Source of the DNA: Clitoria ternatea | Taxonomy: Eukaryota; Streptophyta; Magnoliopsida; Fabales; Fabaceae | Length of the DNA: 64,000 bases | Direction: 5' to 3' | Assembly (NCBI GenBank): GCA_037962975.1 | Contig: CM075674.1 | Span: 87,126,501-87,190,500 of the forward strand | Part shown: positions 1 to 12,632 of the stretch, one piece after another | Numbering within the stretch: position 1 is the first letter of the stretch | Layout: each line of letters begins with the position of its first letter | The notes under the pieces: model-generated | Told to the model about the DNA's origin: nothing | What the model saw: only the letters and a program-made list of their open reading frames with translations | Database searches by the model: none | Program-made: the position numbers and the translations under genes

Positions 1-1040
1 AATTAATTCTCTTTAAATAATATTTTACACTTTTGGTTTAATTAGCTCATACGAAGAAATATTCTACTCAGTACAATAAAAAAAAAATAAAGTTTGTGAA
101 AAAAGTAAGTTTTTATTGAGAGAGAAATCAACTTTGATGCAAATGTTTTAAACTTCAATGTGATTACTTTTTAGAGGATTTAGGGTTTACTGGATTTTAG
201 CTTAGCACAATCATCAAAACAAGTAACATATTTCCTTCTACACAGGATTTTGGTCTTTCTATTTAAAATCTTGTACTTGGTGGATTAAAATATTAAAATA
301 AGTTGAATCTTGAAGGTCAACTCAGGATGTTTGATAAGTTTACAGAGTTACTTACCAATTATTTACTAATAAGATTCCCACTAGATTTAAACTCGTAAAC
401 TAATCGTCACAAATTTAACAAGCTAAATGAATCAACTTTTAGTATTTTTATTTAATATTAAGTTGAAAATTGAGTTTTATTATTTCAACTAAGTTCATTT
501 AAATTAGAGTTTGTGTAGGATATGTGTAATTTATGACGAAGCAATCATATAATCCATAGTCACTAAGATTGATTGTAAAAGATTTAGGTAATTTATATGA
601 AGTTTTATATTTAAATATTAGTGTTTTTATTATATATACAAAGAATAGATGTTGTATCACTTTCGTAAATCAGGCATGTCAATAACAGTAGTTTACGATA
701 TTTTGGAATTAATTAGAGTTGCGTCAGATCCTTTCCAAATATAATCTTAGTCAAAATTAAGTACAGCTGAAAATCATGAGGAAAATTAAAAAAAAAGTCA
801 TGCAGGCAAGATTATTTAACTACTCATGAATCACGTAGCAACTGTCATCATCAAATACTCTGAAGTTGAGTAATTTTATCATGCACTATGTAGGTTAGGG
901 TGAGAAGTTGATAAATTTTAAAAATTACTTTTCAGAAGAAAATAAAAAAAAAATCTTGTATGGTATCTCAAATTCAAAAACTGTTTTTAAAAATTAAAAG
1001 ACAGAAAACTAGTTTGGTAGTTTAATTTTAAAAAGTGTTT
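1..1040. other. AT-rich DNA with no recognisable gene
   Basis: This stretch has no long open frame, RNA gene or clear repeat structure that I can see. It consists of A/T-rich intergenic sequence with scattered poly-A and poly-T runs. It may hold very old transposon debris, but nothing can be named. Confidence 0.6.
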
Positions 1041-1079
1041 TGATTTGATCTCAATATTAGCCTATAAAGGTCATTCGAC

Positions 1080-1690
1080 CTAAAAGTCATCATGCAAGAC
1101 TGACATCACATGAGTTATTGAAATTTGGCATCGGCTCTCAACACTGCACATGAGACCATGACCTAACACTGGTACGAGTCATTCTCTAAATACCGGAAGG
1201 TTAAAGTTGACTTATGCAATCGCGCATTAAGGAAATAACTGCAAAATGATTGATGGAAAAGTATAGCCAGTGGGTAGTGTCACTGTTGCGTGTTAGCCTT
1301 TCTGCAAATCATAAGAACCACGTTGACATTTTGTACGGTAAACTCACCTACTCAAAACGACCCTTCTACTACTTTAAGGTATAAAAACTTACGAGTCAAC
1401 GAAAGAAAGGTAGAACATTCTTACTACAAACTTACTCTCAAGTTTCTTATTCTCTCTGAATATCCCAACGACTTGAGTATCAAAGTGTCCTTACAGTTGA
1501 CACCCCTTTTCACCTCACAATGTGTGAGGTTGGTGGAATTACACTCATGGAAATACTCTAAGACTCTTATTTCCCCATTGGAGTAAGAGATATAATATCG
1601 GACCCTCAGTGGACTAGTATAAAATGTACACAAACAAGCATCGTTTAAGAGTTGGTTGCCATGTCGGGTCTTGCACCCTGGTATAGACCA
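1080..1690 (+). mobile_element. Degenerate 5' LTR of a Ty3/gypsy (Tat/Ogre-like) element
   Basis: A TATA-like box (GGTATAAAAACTT, about 1378-1390) is followed by a C/T-rich leader and by text around 1465-1510 (ACTTGAGTATCAAAGTGTCC and the C-rich run after it) that resembles the end of plant Tat-lineage LTRs as I know them. Just downstream, at 1696-1714, is TTGGCACGCCCGATGGGAC, the post-LTR signature of such elements, and then a gag reading frame on the same strand. The 5' border and target duplication cannot be fixed by eye. The lineage assignment is from memory of family features, so it is moderate. Confidence 0.45.
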
Positions 1691-1695
1691 GTTCA

Positions 1696-1714
1696 TTGGC
1701 ACGCCCGATGGGAC
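1696..1714 (+). other. Post-LTR leader signature of the gypsy remnant
   Basis: The sequence TTGGCACGCCCGATGGGAC closely matches the short conserved text that follows the 5' LTR in many plant Ty3/gypsy elements (usual form GGCACGCCCAGTGGGAC). It marks the junction between the LTR remnant and the gag leader. No clean tRNA-complementary primer site was identified beside it. Confidence 0.45.
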
Positions 1715-1758
1715 GCTATAAATTGATTCCCACGTTTGTATGAGTAAGAAAGTTATCA

Positions 1759-3905
1759 TGGAGGATAATACGAACGTTCCCGAGGGTCATGTGGAAGATC
1801 TGACTTTTTGGAGCCAAGGCGTCTAACCTTTGAGACTCCAATTGCATCTATGAAGAGATTGGTAGCAATGGTGACTCCTAATCTTAGGGATAAGATCATT
1901 AGGCAACTCAGAGAGGAAATAGCTTAGTTGAGGCATGAACATGTAATGCCCGAAGAGAAAGTGAGTCATGTTGGACGTCACCAGCCTGAACTTTCAAAAT
2001 AAGAGGTGTCCCATACACCTCACTATTATCGTTACTTATGACGAGGAGTAGTAGTTGTAGTCCCTTCTCTAGGAGGTTGATGGGTGTTCCTATCCCGAAG
2101 CACTTGCAAACTACCCAGCCTCTTTCCATCAGCAACTACACAGGAGAGTTAGATCCATGCAAGCATCTTGACGCTTACGTTTATGAGATGATGTTTCTTA
2201 GAGCCGAAGTTGACGTCATGTGTCACATGTTTCCTTGCACATTGACAGGAGAAGCCCTAAGCTGGTTCAAAGGAATTCCTTCCGGGTCTATAGATTCCTG
2301 GGAGGAGATGGCTAAAGCATTTGGAGAGCACTTCGTGATCTCCAAAGATGTACCTAAGACATCCTATACCCTGGCTCAGATCATTAAGGGCGAGACAAAA
2401 TCTTTGAAGTATTTTTTGAAGAAGTTTTACAAGGAGGAAGAAATAGTCATAGACCTTACGAAGGCTATTCATCTACACAATGTGATCGAGGCTCTGTAGC
2501 CTAAATCTCCCTTTGTCGTGTCCCAGGCAAATAAACCACCTACCATGCTTAAGGAGTTCAGGTGTAAAGCTTCCAAGTATGTTAGGATAGAGATACACTT
2601 GGAAGCCACAACAGCCTCAGGTGGAAAAAGAAAAGGAGAGACAGAAGCATGAGAAGATGTTTCAGAAAGAACGAGGCAGGGAGAAACAACCTTGACAACA
2701 AGATAAAAGAGTTGTGGTCTTCATCCACTACACTCCGATTAATGCAAAGCCTTCCCAGATCCTGAGGGAAGTTGGCTGGGCATCTTTCAGTGTTTACGAG
2801 GTTAGAAAGCCTACACCTATTAAGACACCGGGAAACGTTAAAAAGTATTATGACTTTCATAAGCAAACAGGTCATTCAACTGATGAGTGTAGACAGTTGA
2901 AAGATATCATCGAGGTCTTGATCCGAGAAAGAAAGCTGAAGTAGTACCTCTTAAAAAACAAGTCCTTGAACGAGCCTAAACACATGGAGAAAAGGCATAG
3001 GGACCGGTCTCCTGACATAGATGATAGTCGGGGTCCTAAGAGGTTTACCCCTATTGAGAAATAGAAGGGTTTGCTCATTGACGCAATCTAGGAGGAAGAG
3101 TTACCTCCCCCTCCGTAGCGGGGTAGGCGAGAGGTGATTGATATGATCGCAGGAGATTTCACGGGAGGTGGTGTATCCAACACGATATATAGAAAAACCA
3201 TCATCATATGCTCCTGTCTATGCAAGGCAAAAAATAGGATAATCGTCCATTCAGAGATAGCGTGTAAACCTCTCACATATCTTTCTCTGATGACGACTTT
3301 GAGCCCATGATACTGGGAGAAGATGATGTCATGGTGATCCTGGTCGTTATTGCAAATATGGATGTGAAAAGGATTCTTGTGGATCATGGGAGCTCATGCG
3401 ACATCCTCTTCTATGACTATTTCAAGAGGATAGGTTCACTAATGCGGATTTGTAGTCATATACGCAAGACTTAACAACCTTTAATGGAGCAAAGCAACCT
3501 ACCAAGGGGTATTTGGATACTCGTATCACGTTTGATAGTGGGCTAGGGGCTAGGACGGTTAAGTCGAGGATCCTGGTCATCAATGTGTAGCCCCCTATAA
3601 TGGCATCATAGGTCATCCCACTCTGAATGCCATGGAAGCCATCAACAAAAAGCATAAGGTGAACGATGGAGGAACTGTGACTACGTCTGTAAATCTTGTT
3701 GATCTTGACCCAAGGGCTGAGTTGAAGATTGATCCTTTTAACCCATCCAAACCAACCCCAGATGGAGGGTCTAAGGAGATAATCTTGGGAGATATCCCAG
3801 AGAAAATGACGCATATTAATGAGAAATTAGACCTTGTGATGGAGCAATAGTTGTTGGCACTGCTCAAGGAGTTTAAGGATCTTTTATCTTCAAGTGATTA
3901 GTTTC
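1759..3905 (+). pseudogene. Broken Ty3/gypsy gag-protease region
   Basis: The best block is 2038-2499. It reads as a retrotransposon gag domain: DP-K-HLDAYVYEM near the start, then C-MFPCTLTGEALSWF and GSIDSWEEMAKAFGEHF. A second block at 2714-2944 carries the degenerate zinc-knuckle text YDFHKQTGHSTDECRQLKD. Around 3360-3430 lies a protease-like segment with ILVDHGSSCDILFY, where the family normally has D-T/S-G; here the residue after D is His. A further block (3632-3850) resembles the linker between protease and reverse transcriptase. Multiple stops and frame changes separate the blocks, and no reverse transcriptase or integrase follows, so this is a truncated dead copy of an element that would encode virus-like-particle and protease functions. 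Identification rests on motif order rather than on any search. Confidence 0.75.
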
Positions 3906-4096
3906 CACATGACATTGCTTCAAACTTGTATGCTTACATTGTCAGGGCTTTGGTACATGGAGCAGTCATCTTAGCTTTTCTGACCATTGCTCAGGCTATG
4001 ACGGATTAAGGCTGTGTATAGAAGTTAATCAAAACCTTGAACGCATCTTAGTACTGGTATGTATCATATGGATGGAAATATGTAAGCCATATATTT

Positions 4097-4375
4097 ATGG
4101 GTAAGGCTATAGTTTCAACAAGCCCTACATTGGAAGGAAACAGAGTGATAGATTCCTTTCATGAATTTACTGGTGTTAAATGGCTGAGGGACAAACCTCT
4201 CTCTAAGTTTGAAAATTCCCGGTGGCTATTAATTCAAAAGGATGAAGAAGAGAGGCTTCTTCATGTTAAAATAAAGTTTCCTGAGCTTGACATTAATGAA
4301 TTGACAATGGCCTGTAATACTTCTTACCTCAAAAATAGTGAAGGAATATCTATTGGGTTTTGGGTTGTAAAGTAG
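4097..4375 (+). CDS. Orphan 92-codon open frame, possibly a captured gene fragment
   Basis: The frame has ordinary, non-repetitive protein-like composition, including the stretches SFHEFTGVKWLRDKP and LLHVKIKFPELDINELTMAC. It does not resemble any retrotransposon or transposase domain I know. It lies between the gypsy remnant and the CACTA terminus ending at 5016. CACTA elements often carry captured host-gene pieces, so a captured exon is a reasonable guess, but the left border of that CACTA was not found. There is no obvious promoter, and I cannot say whether it is transcribed. I do not recognise a function. Confidence 0.3.
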   Translation: MGKAIVSTSPTLEGNRVIDSFHEFTGVKWLRDKPLSKFENSRWLLIQKDEEERLLHVKIKFPELDINELTMACNTSYLKNSEGISIGFWVVK

Positions 4376-4800
4376 ATGCAAATGTTGCAGGATGCTATTT
4401 CAGATTTTCCCTCTTGTGGCATGTGTCACCATTGTTAGATACCTTTTTTCCCTCTTGTATAACTTGCTTTGTAATATTTAAAGTTGTATAACATTTTGTA
4501 GAAGACAAATTTATTATTGCTACTCCTATACCTGTTGGGTTAAGACTCACTTTGTTATTAATATATAATTTTTATTGAGCTATTGATTCTTGTAAATATA
4601 TTTTTATATGTTTACTTCATTATACTATATATATATATTGATAATAAAATAATTTAGTATATAAAACCTTAATTTTATATATAGAGCAAAATTAAAATCT
4701 AATTAATTAGTCAATGAAATATAAAATATAATTAAGGTGTTAAAAAATTAATAAAGATAAAAATATAATGTTACAATTAAAAATATTGTCTAGCATTATA
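4376..4800. other. AT-rich spacer, no gene seen
   Basis: This is noncoding A/T-rich sequence, including ATATATATAT near 4627-4640, between the orphan frame and the CACTA hairpins. It may be interior of the same CACTA element. Confidence 0.5.
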
Positions 4801-4814
4801 AAAAAATTATTTGG

Positions 4815-5016
4815 GATTTTCCGGCGGTTATAACCGCAGGTAATTACAACACGTTGGTTGTACCTGCGGTTTGTATATTTACGGCGGTTATTCCAGCGGT
4901 TTATAATAACCGCCGGTAATTTCCTAACGCGGAGCATTTAGTGGCGGTTTGTAACCGCCGGAACAATCATTTAGCGGCGATTTTAACCTCCGGGAAATAC
5001 TTTTTTTCTTGTAGTA
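4815..5016 (-). mobile_element. Terminus of a CACTA (En/Spm) transposon with GGCGGTT hairpins
   Basis: Read on the minus strand from 5016 the sequence starts TACTACAAGAAAAAAAG, which is the common plant CACTA end CACTACAAGAAAA with its first base changed. Inside it are several copies of an inverted word: CGGCGGTTATAACCGC at 4822-4837, GGCGGTTTGTAACCGCC near 4943-4959, and other related forms. Such subterminal repeats are binding sites for the element's own accessory protein in the studied En/Spm family. The opposite terminus and a complete target duplication were not found, so this may be a truncated or end-only copy. Confidence 0.65.
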
Positions 5017-6195
5017 ACCATCATCACAAAACGCATTTATATAGTCCACATGACATAATTAAGTCTCATTATTATCATCAGCTAATTTAATATCTATCAT
5101 ATCCGATTAATCATTGCAATCTAGTTAAACACGGTTAACCATTATACTCATATATATAAATACACATATTTATACAGGAATTTGATATATTTAAGTTATC
5201 CCACCCTTTTCCCAACTGCCATAATCAGATTTCATTATCATTTCCATTAATCTATACGCCAAGTACACACCCTTTACCTCATTTCTACGCTTTCAAAGAT
5301 TTTAATCAAATGTCGATTTCACCAAATCCGCCAGAAACTCTAAAGATCAAAGAATTTAAGAATCACATAACATTTTGACTTTCGGGCTTGGAACCCATTG
5401 TGCCAAAATGAAACTAAACACATCATTGGAGTTTTCGAAGTTTACCTTCAACGATTCTGATCTCCGCTTCAAGACTTGCTTCTTCTAATGACCTTCTAAC
5501 GCTTGGTTCGAAACCTAGCGGCACCAAAACAACACCCCGTTAGGCAATCATCAACACCCACTATACCAAACCCCATTTTCAAGCTCTAAAGTACAAGAAC
5601 AATGAAAAACAAAAGCTCCTTTGAAATCCTCTAATTTTGAGTTAGAGAGGGGGAAGAAAACTTGAAATTGAACCTACCCACACGTTTGTCTCATTTCCAC
5701 GATCACAATGGTACTTCCAATTACAAGTTTCAGCATGGAAATGGCTTCTAATCCCCCTATAAGTACACAACCATGAAATGGAGGAGGGGAGAAGAAAAGC
5801 TCGCATGGTGTAACGAGGAAGAAGAGAATTGAATTGGAAAAATTATCTTATGCATTAAAGGCACTATTGTCCTTGCATAATTTTCTTTCTTTTCTATTTT
5901 CTTTTACATTTTCTTTCATTTCTAAATTCTTTTCTCTTTTTTTATTTATTTTAAATAGAAATTTACTTTTAGTGATTTCTCTTCTTATTTTTACCACATA
6001 GTAATTAACAACTCACCATTCACAATTCAATTTAAAACTAATCTCTTAATTAATCACTTCTAATTAATCAAATTAATCTCATTTCTAATTAAAATTCCCT
6101 AAATTATTTAATTTAATTCCCACCAACTCTCGAATAATTTATTTATTAATTTTATATAACGCAAATAATTGATTCTTAATAGCTGGGTTGTTACA
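5017..6195 (-). mobile_element. LTR fragment of a Ty3/gypsy (Tekay/Del-like) element, reverse orientation
   Basis: The right border reads GGGTTGTTACA (ending 6195). On the minus strand this gives TGTAACAACCC, the start of a typical plant gypsy LTR. On the minus strand the order is then an AT-rich U3, a TATA-like region near 5770-5780, a leader, and a GAGGTAAAGGGT donor-like site at about 5271-5281. The left part is cut by the CACTA terminus at 5016, so the other border is missing. Lineage is inferred from the TGTAACA start and general layout only. Confidence 0.45.
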
Positions 6196-8378
6196 ATTTA
6201 TAGAGTATAAAACATTATAAAATTTACAACTAGCAATCATCTCCTAGTGTCTCTTTTAGATCATCTTTCATGTTTTTCCCATCATTTAAAGAGTCTATTA
6301 TCTAATCATCTTCAACCAACAACGTTATTACTAACATCCTAGTCCTGGCCTCTTACCTCTTCCAAGAAGACAAGAATCTCCCTGGGCTATTGATGTTGTC
6401 TCATCGTATGATGAAATTTCTTGGCAAGCGCACCAATCGTTAAAAAGTAATATATTTGTATCATTCCCACAGGGATTGAGGTAATTACCACAACCAAGAA
6501 CTGATACTAGCTGAACCAAGCAAGAAATATGAACAATTTATAGAATTCCTTTATATAAAGTTCTGATTTAATATTTTTATGCTTTTCAATATATGAATTT
6601 AGTAGCTAGCATGCAATAAAAGTAAAGGTGTGAAACACAAATTTAAGAATAGCTTGGAGTTAGCTTTAGCATTCAATTTCAGCCAAACTCAATGAATAAG
6701 AAACATCATTCAAACTAGAGACATGAGAATTCCACAGATGACTAATCCCTAATTCCTTAAGTAATTAATGCTAATTTCAATGCATATAAACCCTAATCCC
6801 TTAGGTGATCATACACACTGAAACCTAATGCGAAATTAGAGAAGTGAACCCTGATTATTCACCTGAATTCATAGGCCTAAAGTAATTAGGTAGCAAGGAA
6901 TATAACTGAATTCTCAGCCATGATTCCTCCCTGGAGAGAATTCACAAATAAGCCTGAATCTTCCAATTTAGAGTTGTAGCTTCATTCCTTGTTGTGTTCT
7001 GAGCATGCTCCAGTGTGGAATTGGCTCAATCACTGAATCAAGCTTCCGTTGAAGCTTCAGCAACCTCCAACCTTATGGATTTAGCAATCCATGGAGAGGT
7101 AAGAGATGAAATTGAAAATGGAGGACATAATGGAGTGTAGAGAGTTTAGAGAGAGAGAAAATATAGAGAGAAGATGAAATCTGAAGAATATATTCTATAT
7201 CTAAAATCTTGTTATGATAATTACATCATTTAAGCTATTTATATCAACTACTAATAACTAACAATAAACACTAAATTAATTTTGAAATTTTCCCTTAATG
7301 GACTTACAAAATAATTAAGAAAACTTAAATTAACTAATTTACAACTGAAATTCAAAAGCTAGGCTGATTTCCCCCACAAGCATGCGTAGACACGCTCTTC
7401 ACTAGCGTTAATACGCTGGTTCTCTACCTGAAAGTTTCCCTATGAGCTTTGCTTGCGTGTAGGTACGCTTGTGGTAAGCGTAGATGCGCTGACCTTCTGT
7501 TTGATTCTGAGCCTGTGCCCTTCAGATGCGTGTCAGCTTAGTGCTTCATTCACGTGTAACTACGTTCTAAGTCAGCGTAGGGACGTTGCTCTTCTGGACT
7601 GGCACCTGATACTTCTTAATTCCAGCATAACAGTGGGTCTAGGCATGCATTAGTACGCTAATCTATAAACCTCTTTTGATCAAATGCGCGTAGGCACGTG
7701 GAGGCACAGCGTAGGTACACTGTTCTTCTGACTTAATCTTGGACTTGAGCGTAATCCTCAACATTGGTACGCTGGTCTCAACGTAGGTACACTCAGGTCT
7801 CGCATAACTATGTTGAGACTCCAGACTTCTCCTTCTAACTGGACATAGATACGCTTAAGATTGGCACGGGTGCGTTGGTCTCCTAACACCTGCAATTCAA
7901 CATGAAACAAGCCTAGCGTAGGTACGCTAAGGGTGGATGTTAGTACGCTTAGGTGACTTACAACTCAAGAAACAATCTTTCTCAAGTTGTTATCTATTTA
8001 TTCCTAATTCTAAAGGTAATTGCTGAAATAATTAATTAATGAAACTACACAAATAACAAATACTTTCTAATTTACTTCCAAACTTAATAATTAATACTAA
8101 TCTTTCACATAAAATAGGGTTAAATATTACTCAATAATTAAGTCTTTTCAAGACTTATCAGCTATGCTATAAATGCTCTAAACTCCTTAGTGCTAGAATG
8201 CACTAAGAGTGTATATATTTAGAATAATCAATTTATTATTTAATTAAATAAGGTACTCCAGTTAAATAGTTCAATAAATTTTTTTAAACCCATGGAATAG
8301 TAGATGAATATTACTATGAGAACTTCTTCTAAATTGTCTCTAGTCAACTATTAATATGAGAACATATTAATATATTAA
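6196..8378. mobile_element. Noncoding LTR-retrotransposon-like sequence with GCGTA..TACGC words
   Basis: No coding frame of note is present. Around 6420-6480 the text GCAAGCGCACCAATCGTTAA and CATTCCCACAGGGATTGAGG resembles the terminal part of Athila/Tat-type plant LTRs. Between about 7375 and 7955 the word AGCGTAGGTACGCT and its variants recur many times. Borders and orientation are unresolved. The area looks like the interior of one long LTR or untranslated element region. Confidence 0.4.
7375..7955. repeat. Dispersed near-palindromic word AGCGTAGGTACGCT
   Basis: At least fifteen variants of GCGTAGGTACGC or its halves occur in about 580 bp, for example at 7385-7395, 7457-7470, 7476-7488, 7709-7721 and 7914-7930. 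The full form is an inverted repeat with a two-base centre. Spacing is irregular, so this is a dispersed word and not a tandem array. Confidence 0.7.
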
Positions 8379-8814
8379 TGTGAATGTTTACTACTTTATG
8401 GCATTTGAATTAGTCATAATAATAAAAAGAAAAGAAAAGAAATTTATGGTTTATGTTTCTTATTTATTTTCAACTGTAATTTGATAAAGGGAATACCATG
8501 CACAGAAGTCCTATTTATATGGAAGCCCAACGGTCATAGAACAACAAGTGTACATATAAATACATGCACCCTTGTTAGGTGTCACTTATCCCATTTTGTG
8601 AGAGTAGCATCTTAGGCATAGTTACATATAGAGAGGAAAATTTAGGGAGGAAAAATAGAGTTTCTCCTGGTGTTATTTTCTCCTCTATTATTAAAGGAGG
8701 TTGTTATTGTTCTCTCATTGTAAGAGAGAAATTGTACTTTTCTTTCATATAGTAAAAGTTTAGTTCTAGTATTTCTTAACTCTATTTTAGTCATAATTAT
8801 TTACTATATATACA
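8379..8814 (+). mobile_element. 5' LTR of a Ty1/copia element
   Basis: The LTR starts TGTGAATG at 8379. Its first 130 bases align by eye with the truncated 3' LTR starting at 15482: both contain CATTTGAATTAGTCATA, a TATGTTTC block, and ACCATGCA followed by AGTCCTATT. It ends shortly before the primer-binding site at 8829. The exact last base is uncertain because the final CA before the primer site lies about 14 bases upstream. Confidence 0.7.
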
Positions 8815-8828
8815 ACGGTACCTAATAG

Positions 8829-8840
8829 TGGTATCAGAGC
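8829..8840 (+). other. Retrotransposon primer-binding site (initiator tRNA-Met)
   Basis: TGGTATCAGAGC is the classic 12-base complement of the 3' end of plant initiator tRNA-Met, used to prime minus-strand synthesis in Ty1/copia elements. It sits just after the 5' LTR and before the gag-like frame. Confidence 0.85.
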
Positions 8841-8867
8841 CGAAGGTTGTTGGCTCACGCTATAGAT

Positions 8868-9980
8868 ATTATTTATTATTGTGCATGTCGATATTAGTTG
8901 AAATTGGAGGAAGGCCCATGAATATAACTGATGATAAGTGGATGAAGATTGATAATAACGCTATTGCAAATTTACATTTGGCAATAGCTGATTCTATTTT
9001 ATCAAGTATATTTGGGATGCTCTTTGTAAATTGTAGAAGGTCAAGTCTCTTCACAATAGAATTTTCTTAAAGAAGAGATTTTATACTCTTCGAATGAGTG
9101 AAGCATAATCTGTTAACCATATTAATAATGTAAACATGTTATTTTCTCAACTCACAACATTGAATTTCAAAATAGTAAAAAATATGTGTATAGGGCTTCT
9201 CCTTTAAAGTCTACCAAATTTATATGATCAACTCATCATCAATATTACAAATAATAATATTGCTAACTCTTTATCCTTCGATGATGTGGTCAACACTATT
9301 CTTGAAGAAGAATCTAGACTTAAAAATAAGGAAGATACAGTGAAAAGTTCAAAGCAAGAAAAAGCTTAGCAGTAACGAGGGGGAGATCAATGGAGCATGG
9401 CTCTAATAGGAGTCAAAATCGTGGTAGATCAAAATCCCAAAGAAGGAAGAAAGTCAACCATTGTGGTATGAGAAGGCACTTGAAAGATTATTGGTATAAT
9501 AAGAAGGGCATAGAAAGGAGCTTTGTAGTAACAACATCTCAAGGTTGTGTTCCAAGTACCTCTGGTGATGGAGAACTACTATATAATGAAGCAACAATTG
9601 GTTCTAAAGACAAAAGAAACAACTTAGTGTTGTTTGGATCATGGATTCTAGTGCAACATGGCACATGACTCCCCATCAAAATTGGTTTTGTACCTACCAA
9701 ACTATCTTAGAGGATATATGTTCATAGGAAATGATCATGCTTTAGAGATTGTTAGAGTTGGTATTATCAAATAGAAAATGTATGATGGTATTATTTGCAT
9801 ACTTTAAGGGGTACGACATGTGAAAGGTTTAAAGAATAATTTATTATCTATTAAACAACTAGATGACCTCATATGCAAGATTCATATTGAATAAGAGATC
9901 TTAAAGGTTGTTAAGGGTAATCTTGTTGTTATAAAGGTAAAGAAGATCATAGCTAATCTATACGTGCTTTTAGGAGATAT
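8868..9980 (+). pseudogene. Decayed Ty1/copia gag and protease/pre-integrase region
   Basis: The frame near 8915-9065 (KWMKIDNNAIANLHLAIADSI) matches the start of copia gag proteins. A block at 9390-9668 holds a broken zinc knuckle (NHCGMRRHLKDYW, lacking the normal second and last Cys) and runs to the region of the protease. The usual D-S/T-G-A-T-WHM active-site text appears as DSSATWHMTP around 9650. The following 300 bases read as the GAG-pre-integrase domain (GVRHVKGLKNNLLSIKQLDD) with in-frame stops. The element stops abruptly at about 9980, where a different LTR begins. Frameshifts and stops make it inactive. Confidence 0.75.
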
Positions 9981-11630
9981 GTTGTAACGCCCTTAAATAC
10001 TACAACAGTTATACCAACCAAATGCAAACAAAATCGTAATTTTTTGTTTTTTTAAAGTTAATAAAATAAGAATACTCATAAAAAATAAATGATTTAATCA
10101 GGTTAATCCTTTTAGAAATTCAATTACGACATTAAATGTTAATTTTCATAGTTCTTGTAATGGCGATAATGAACAAAGTAGTAGTCTAAAAGTATGCATG
10201 TATAATTATATATATATATATAGTACTTTTATAATGAGTAGGGTAACTAATATACAATATTATAACATATCTTAGTACTTGATCTACAAAAGTTTGTAAT
10301 AAGTTTGTCAAGGTTATATATATATATATAGAGAGAGAGTCTTCTAGATGGGTCAGTTATAGGCTAGTATATACACAGTTATAACAAAAGAAAGTAATTC
10401 ATGGCCAAGAGCAGTTATATCATACAAACAAAAAATACTACTTTTGCCTACATACTATTTAGTTAGAGTCCTCATTCGTTATCCCTAATTTTTCCCTAGT
10501 CATCCTCTACACTGACCACCAGATGCATCTCTCTCCTTGTTCCTGTGGTCCGTAGGAGGAGCTGGAGGCGGTGGGTGACCGGAAAGAAAGGGTCTACGTC
10601 ATGAAGATCAAACACGAACCTAGCCCTAAAAATGACAGTAGGGGCTCCTATAGGGTTAGGTACCCCTAAAACAGCTTGAGATAGTCATACGGTGACAATC
10701 CCATAATACACATACATGTGACCAATCTAGTGGTGTCTTCAACGTGCTGGATCGGGTTGTCTAGATCTCACTCTAATATCTGCAATATGGGGTTAGTCAT
10801 CGTCATCCATAAGAGCTAGCTACTCGGTTCATATCTCATTTTGATATAAACAAGGAAGAGAAAAGGTGAGAAACAAAAAATACTAATACTATACAAGACA
10901 CATAAAATAATAGATTTTCTTAAAATAATAAGTTCTATTAACCAATTTCTTCAAACATGTTATTTACAACTTGAATGTGAATGCATGCATGATTGATAAT
11001 TTTTTTTATTCTAGTTCTTATATTGTTTCATATTTAGACACTAATGTTTTTACTAATTCTTTTATTCATCATGTGGACATAATGCATGTGGGCCATTAAG
11101 TTTTCTTTTATTGGGAACAGTCAGGAGTTGATATTGTTTCATAATATAATAACAACTGCTCATATGACAAACGAACAGCTCTACTGACCTTATGCACTTA
11201 GGGCCTAGTCAGATTGGCAAGAGCTTATTATGGATTTACTCGACACTAGGAGCGATCCCAGGTCTCTTAGGCCTCTCTTCACACCCTTTCATCCCAAGGT
11301 TCGTTGTTAGACCATCCTTAATGCATCTCTCGGATTATAACTGTATCTCCCAAAACATCCTTATTTTTCACTTGTCACATGATGCATGTCATATATTTAA
11401 TTAGATCAAAATTTTTAAAATACTTTTCATTCTATTTTTATAGAATTTATCAAAATTTTAGTAGAGTTTCTCCTTTAAATTGGATGTTTCCAAATTTTAT
11501 ATTTAACCCATTATACTCAAAATTCCCAAACAGTATAAAATGTCCATATTAAATGTATATTTTTTATTCAAGCATCAAAACTTTCCAGGATTTTACCCTT
11601 TCGTTCACAGACATTTGATCACTAGAAAAG

Positions 11631-11644
<14 letters not shown>

Positions 11645-11671
<27 letters not shown>
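11645..11671. repeat. (TA)n microsatellite
   Basis: A run of alternating T and A, roughly 30 bases, in AT-rich noncoding DNA. Confidence 0.85.
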
Positions 11672-11673
<2 letters not shown>

Positions 11674-12149
11674 CATATTCTAACAAATACTTCATAAATA
11701 TAAATTCTCATGATAAGAATATGTAAATACCAAAGTATGACATTTAAATATAAATAACAATTGTAAATGAGTAAAAATACTAAAATATAGTAATAGAAAT
11801 AAACATTGAGAAGGTTAGGGAGTCCCTTCTATTATCCCACATGTCTTATACTTAGTAATTTCCTATATATCTCACCCTCCATTTACCTGAGAAACTTGAT
11901 TTCAAGGTGTATCTTCCCACTTGGATTAGCTAACCTAAACACATAAATTATTCTTAGTGTTTGAATTAGTTATTTTATTTTATTTTTGTTTTATTTGTCA
12001 CCTGTCATAACAATATTAATAATGAGAAATTTTTTGATAATTAGGTACTTATCAATAATAGTAACACAATAATATTAATAATTGTAATGTCATAAATTTT
12101 AGAAGTGTATAATAATAACAAAACTTAAATAAATAACAAAACATCTACT

Positions 12150-12632
12150 GAATATTATAAAAAGACAACAAGTAAATAAATGATTAAAGAATAAATAAAT
12201 AAATAATGATTAAATAAACATAATAAATAAGTAAGTAAACATAATAAATAAATAATTAAACAATAAATAAATAAAAATAAAAGTAGTAATAATAATAGTA
12301 ATTAAATAAGTAAATAAAATATACAATAATAAATACATAAACAAATAAGTAATTAAATAGATAAGTAAACAATAAATCAATAAATAATTAGATAAATAAA
12401 TAAACAAAAATAACAAACTAAATTATAGATGACAGCAATAAATAATAACAGAAATAAATAAATAAATAATAGATAACTAGATAAACAAATAACTAAATAA
12501 TAAATAAATAAATAAGAAAATAAATAAATCAACAATTAAGTAAATAAGTAAACAAACAAATAAATAAATAAATAAAATAAACAAATAAACAAATCAATCA
12601 ATAAATAAATAAACAAACAAACAAATAATATA

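Noticed and set aside
4740..4937. 65-codon minus-strand frame rich in Asn and Arg
   Set aside because: It overlaps the GGCGGTT hairpins of the CACTA terminus and is compositional.
12210..12416. Minus-strand frame rich in Tyr, Leu and Ile resembling a membrane protein
   Set aside because: It lies wholly in an AAAT-type simple repeat.
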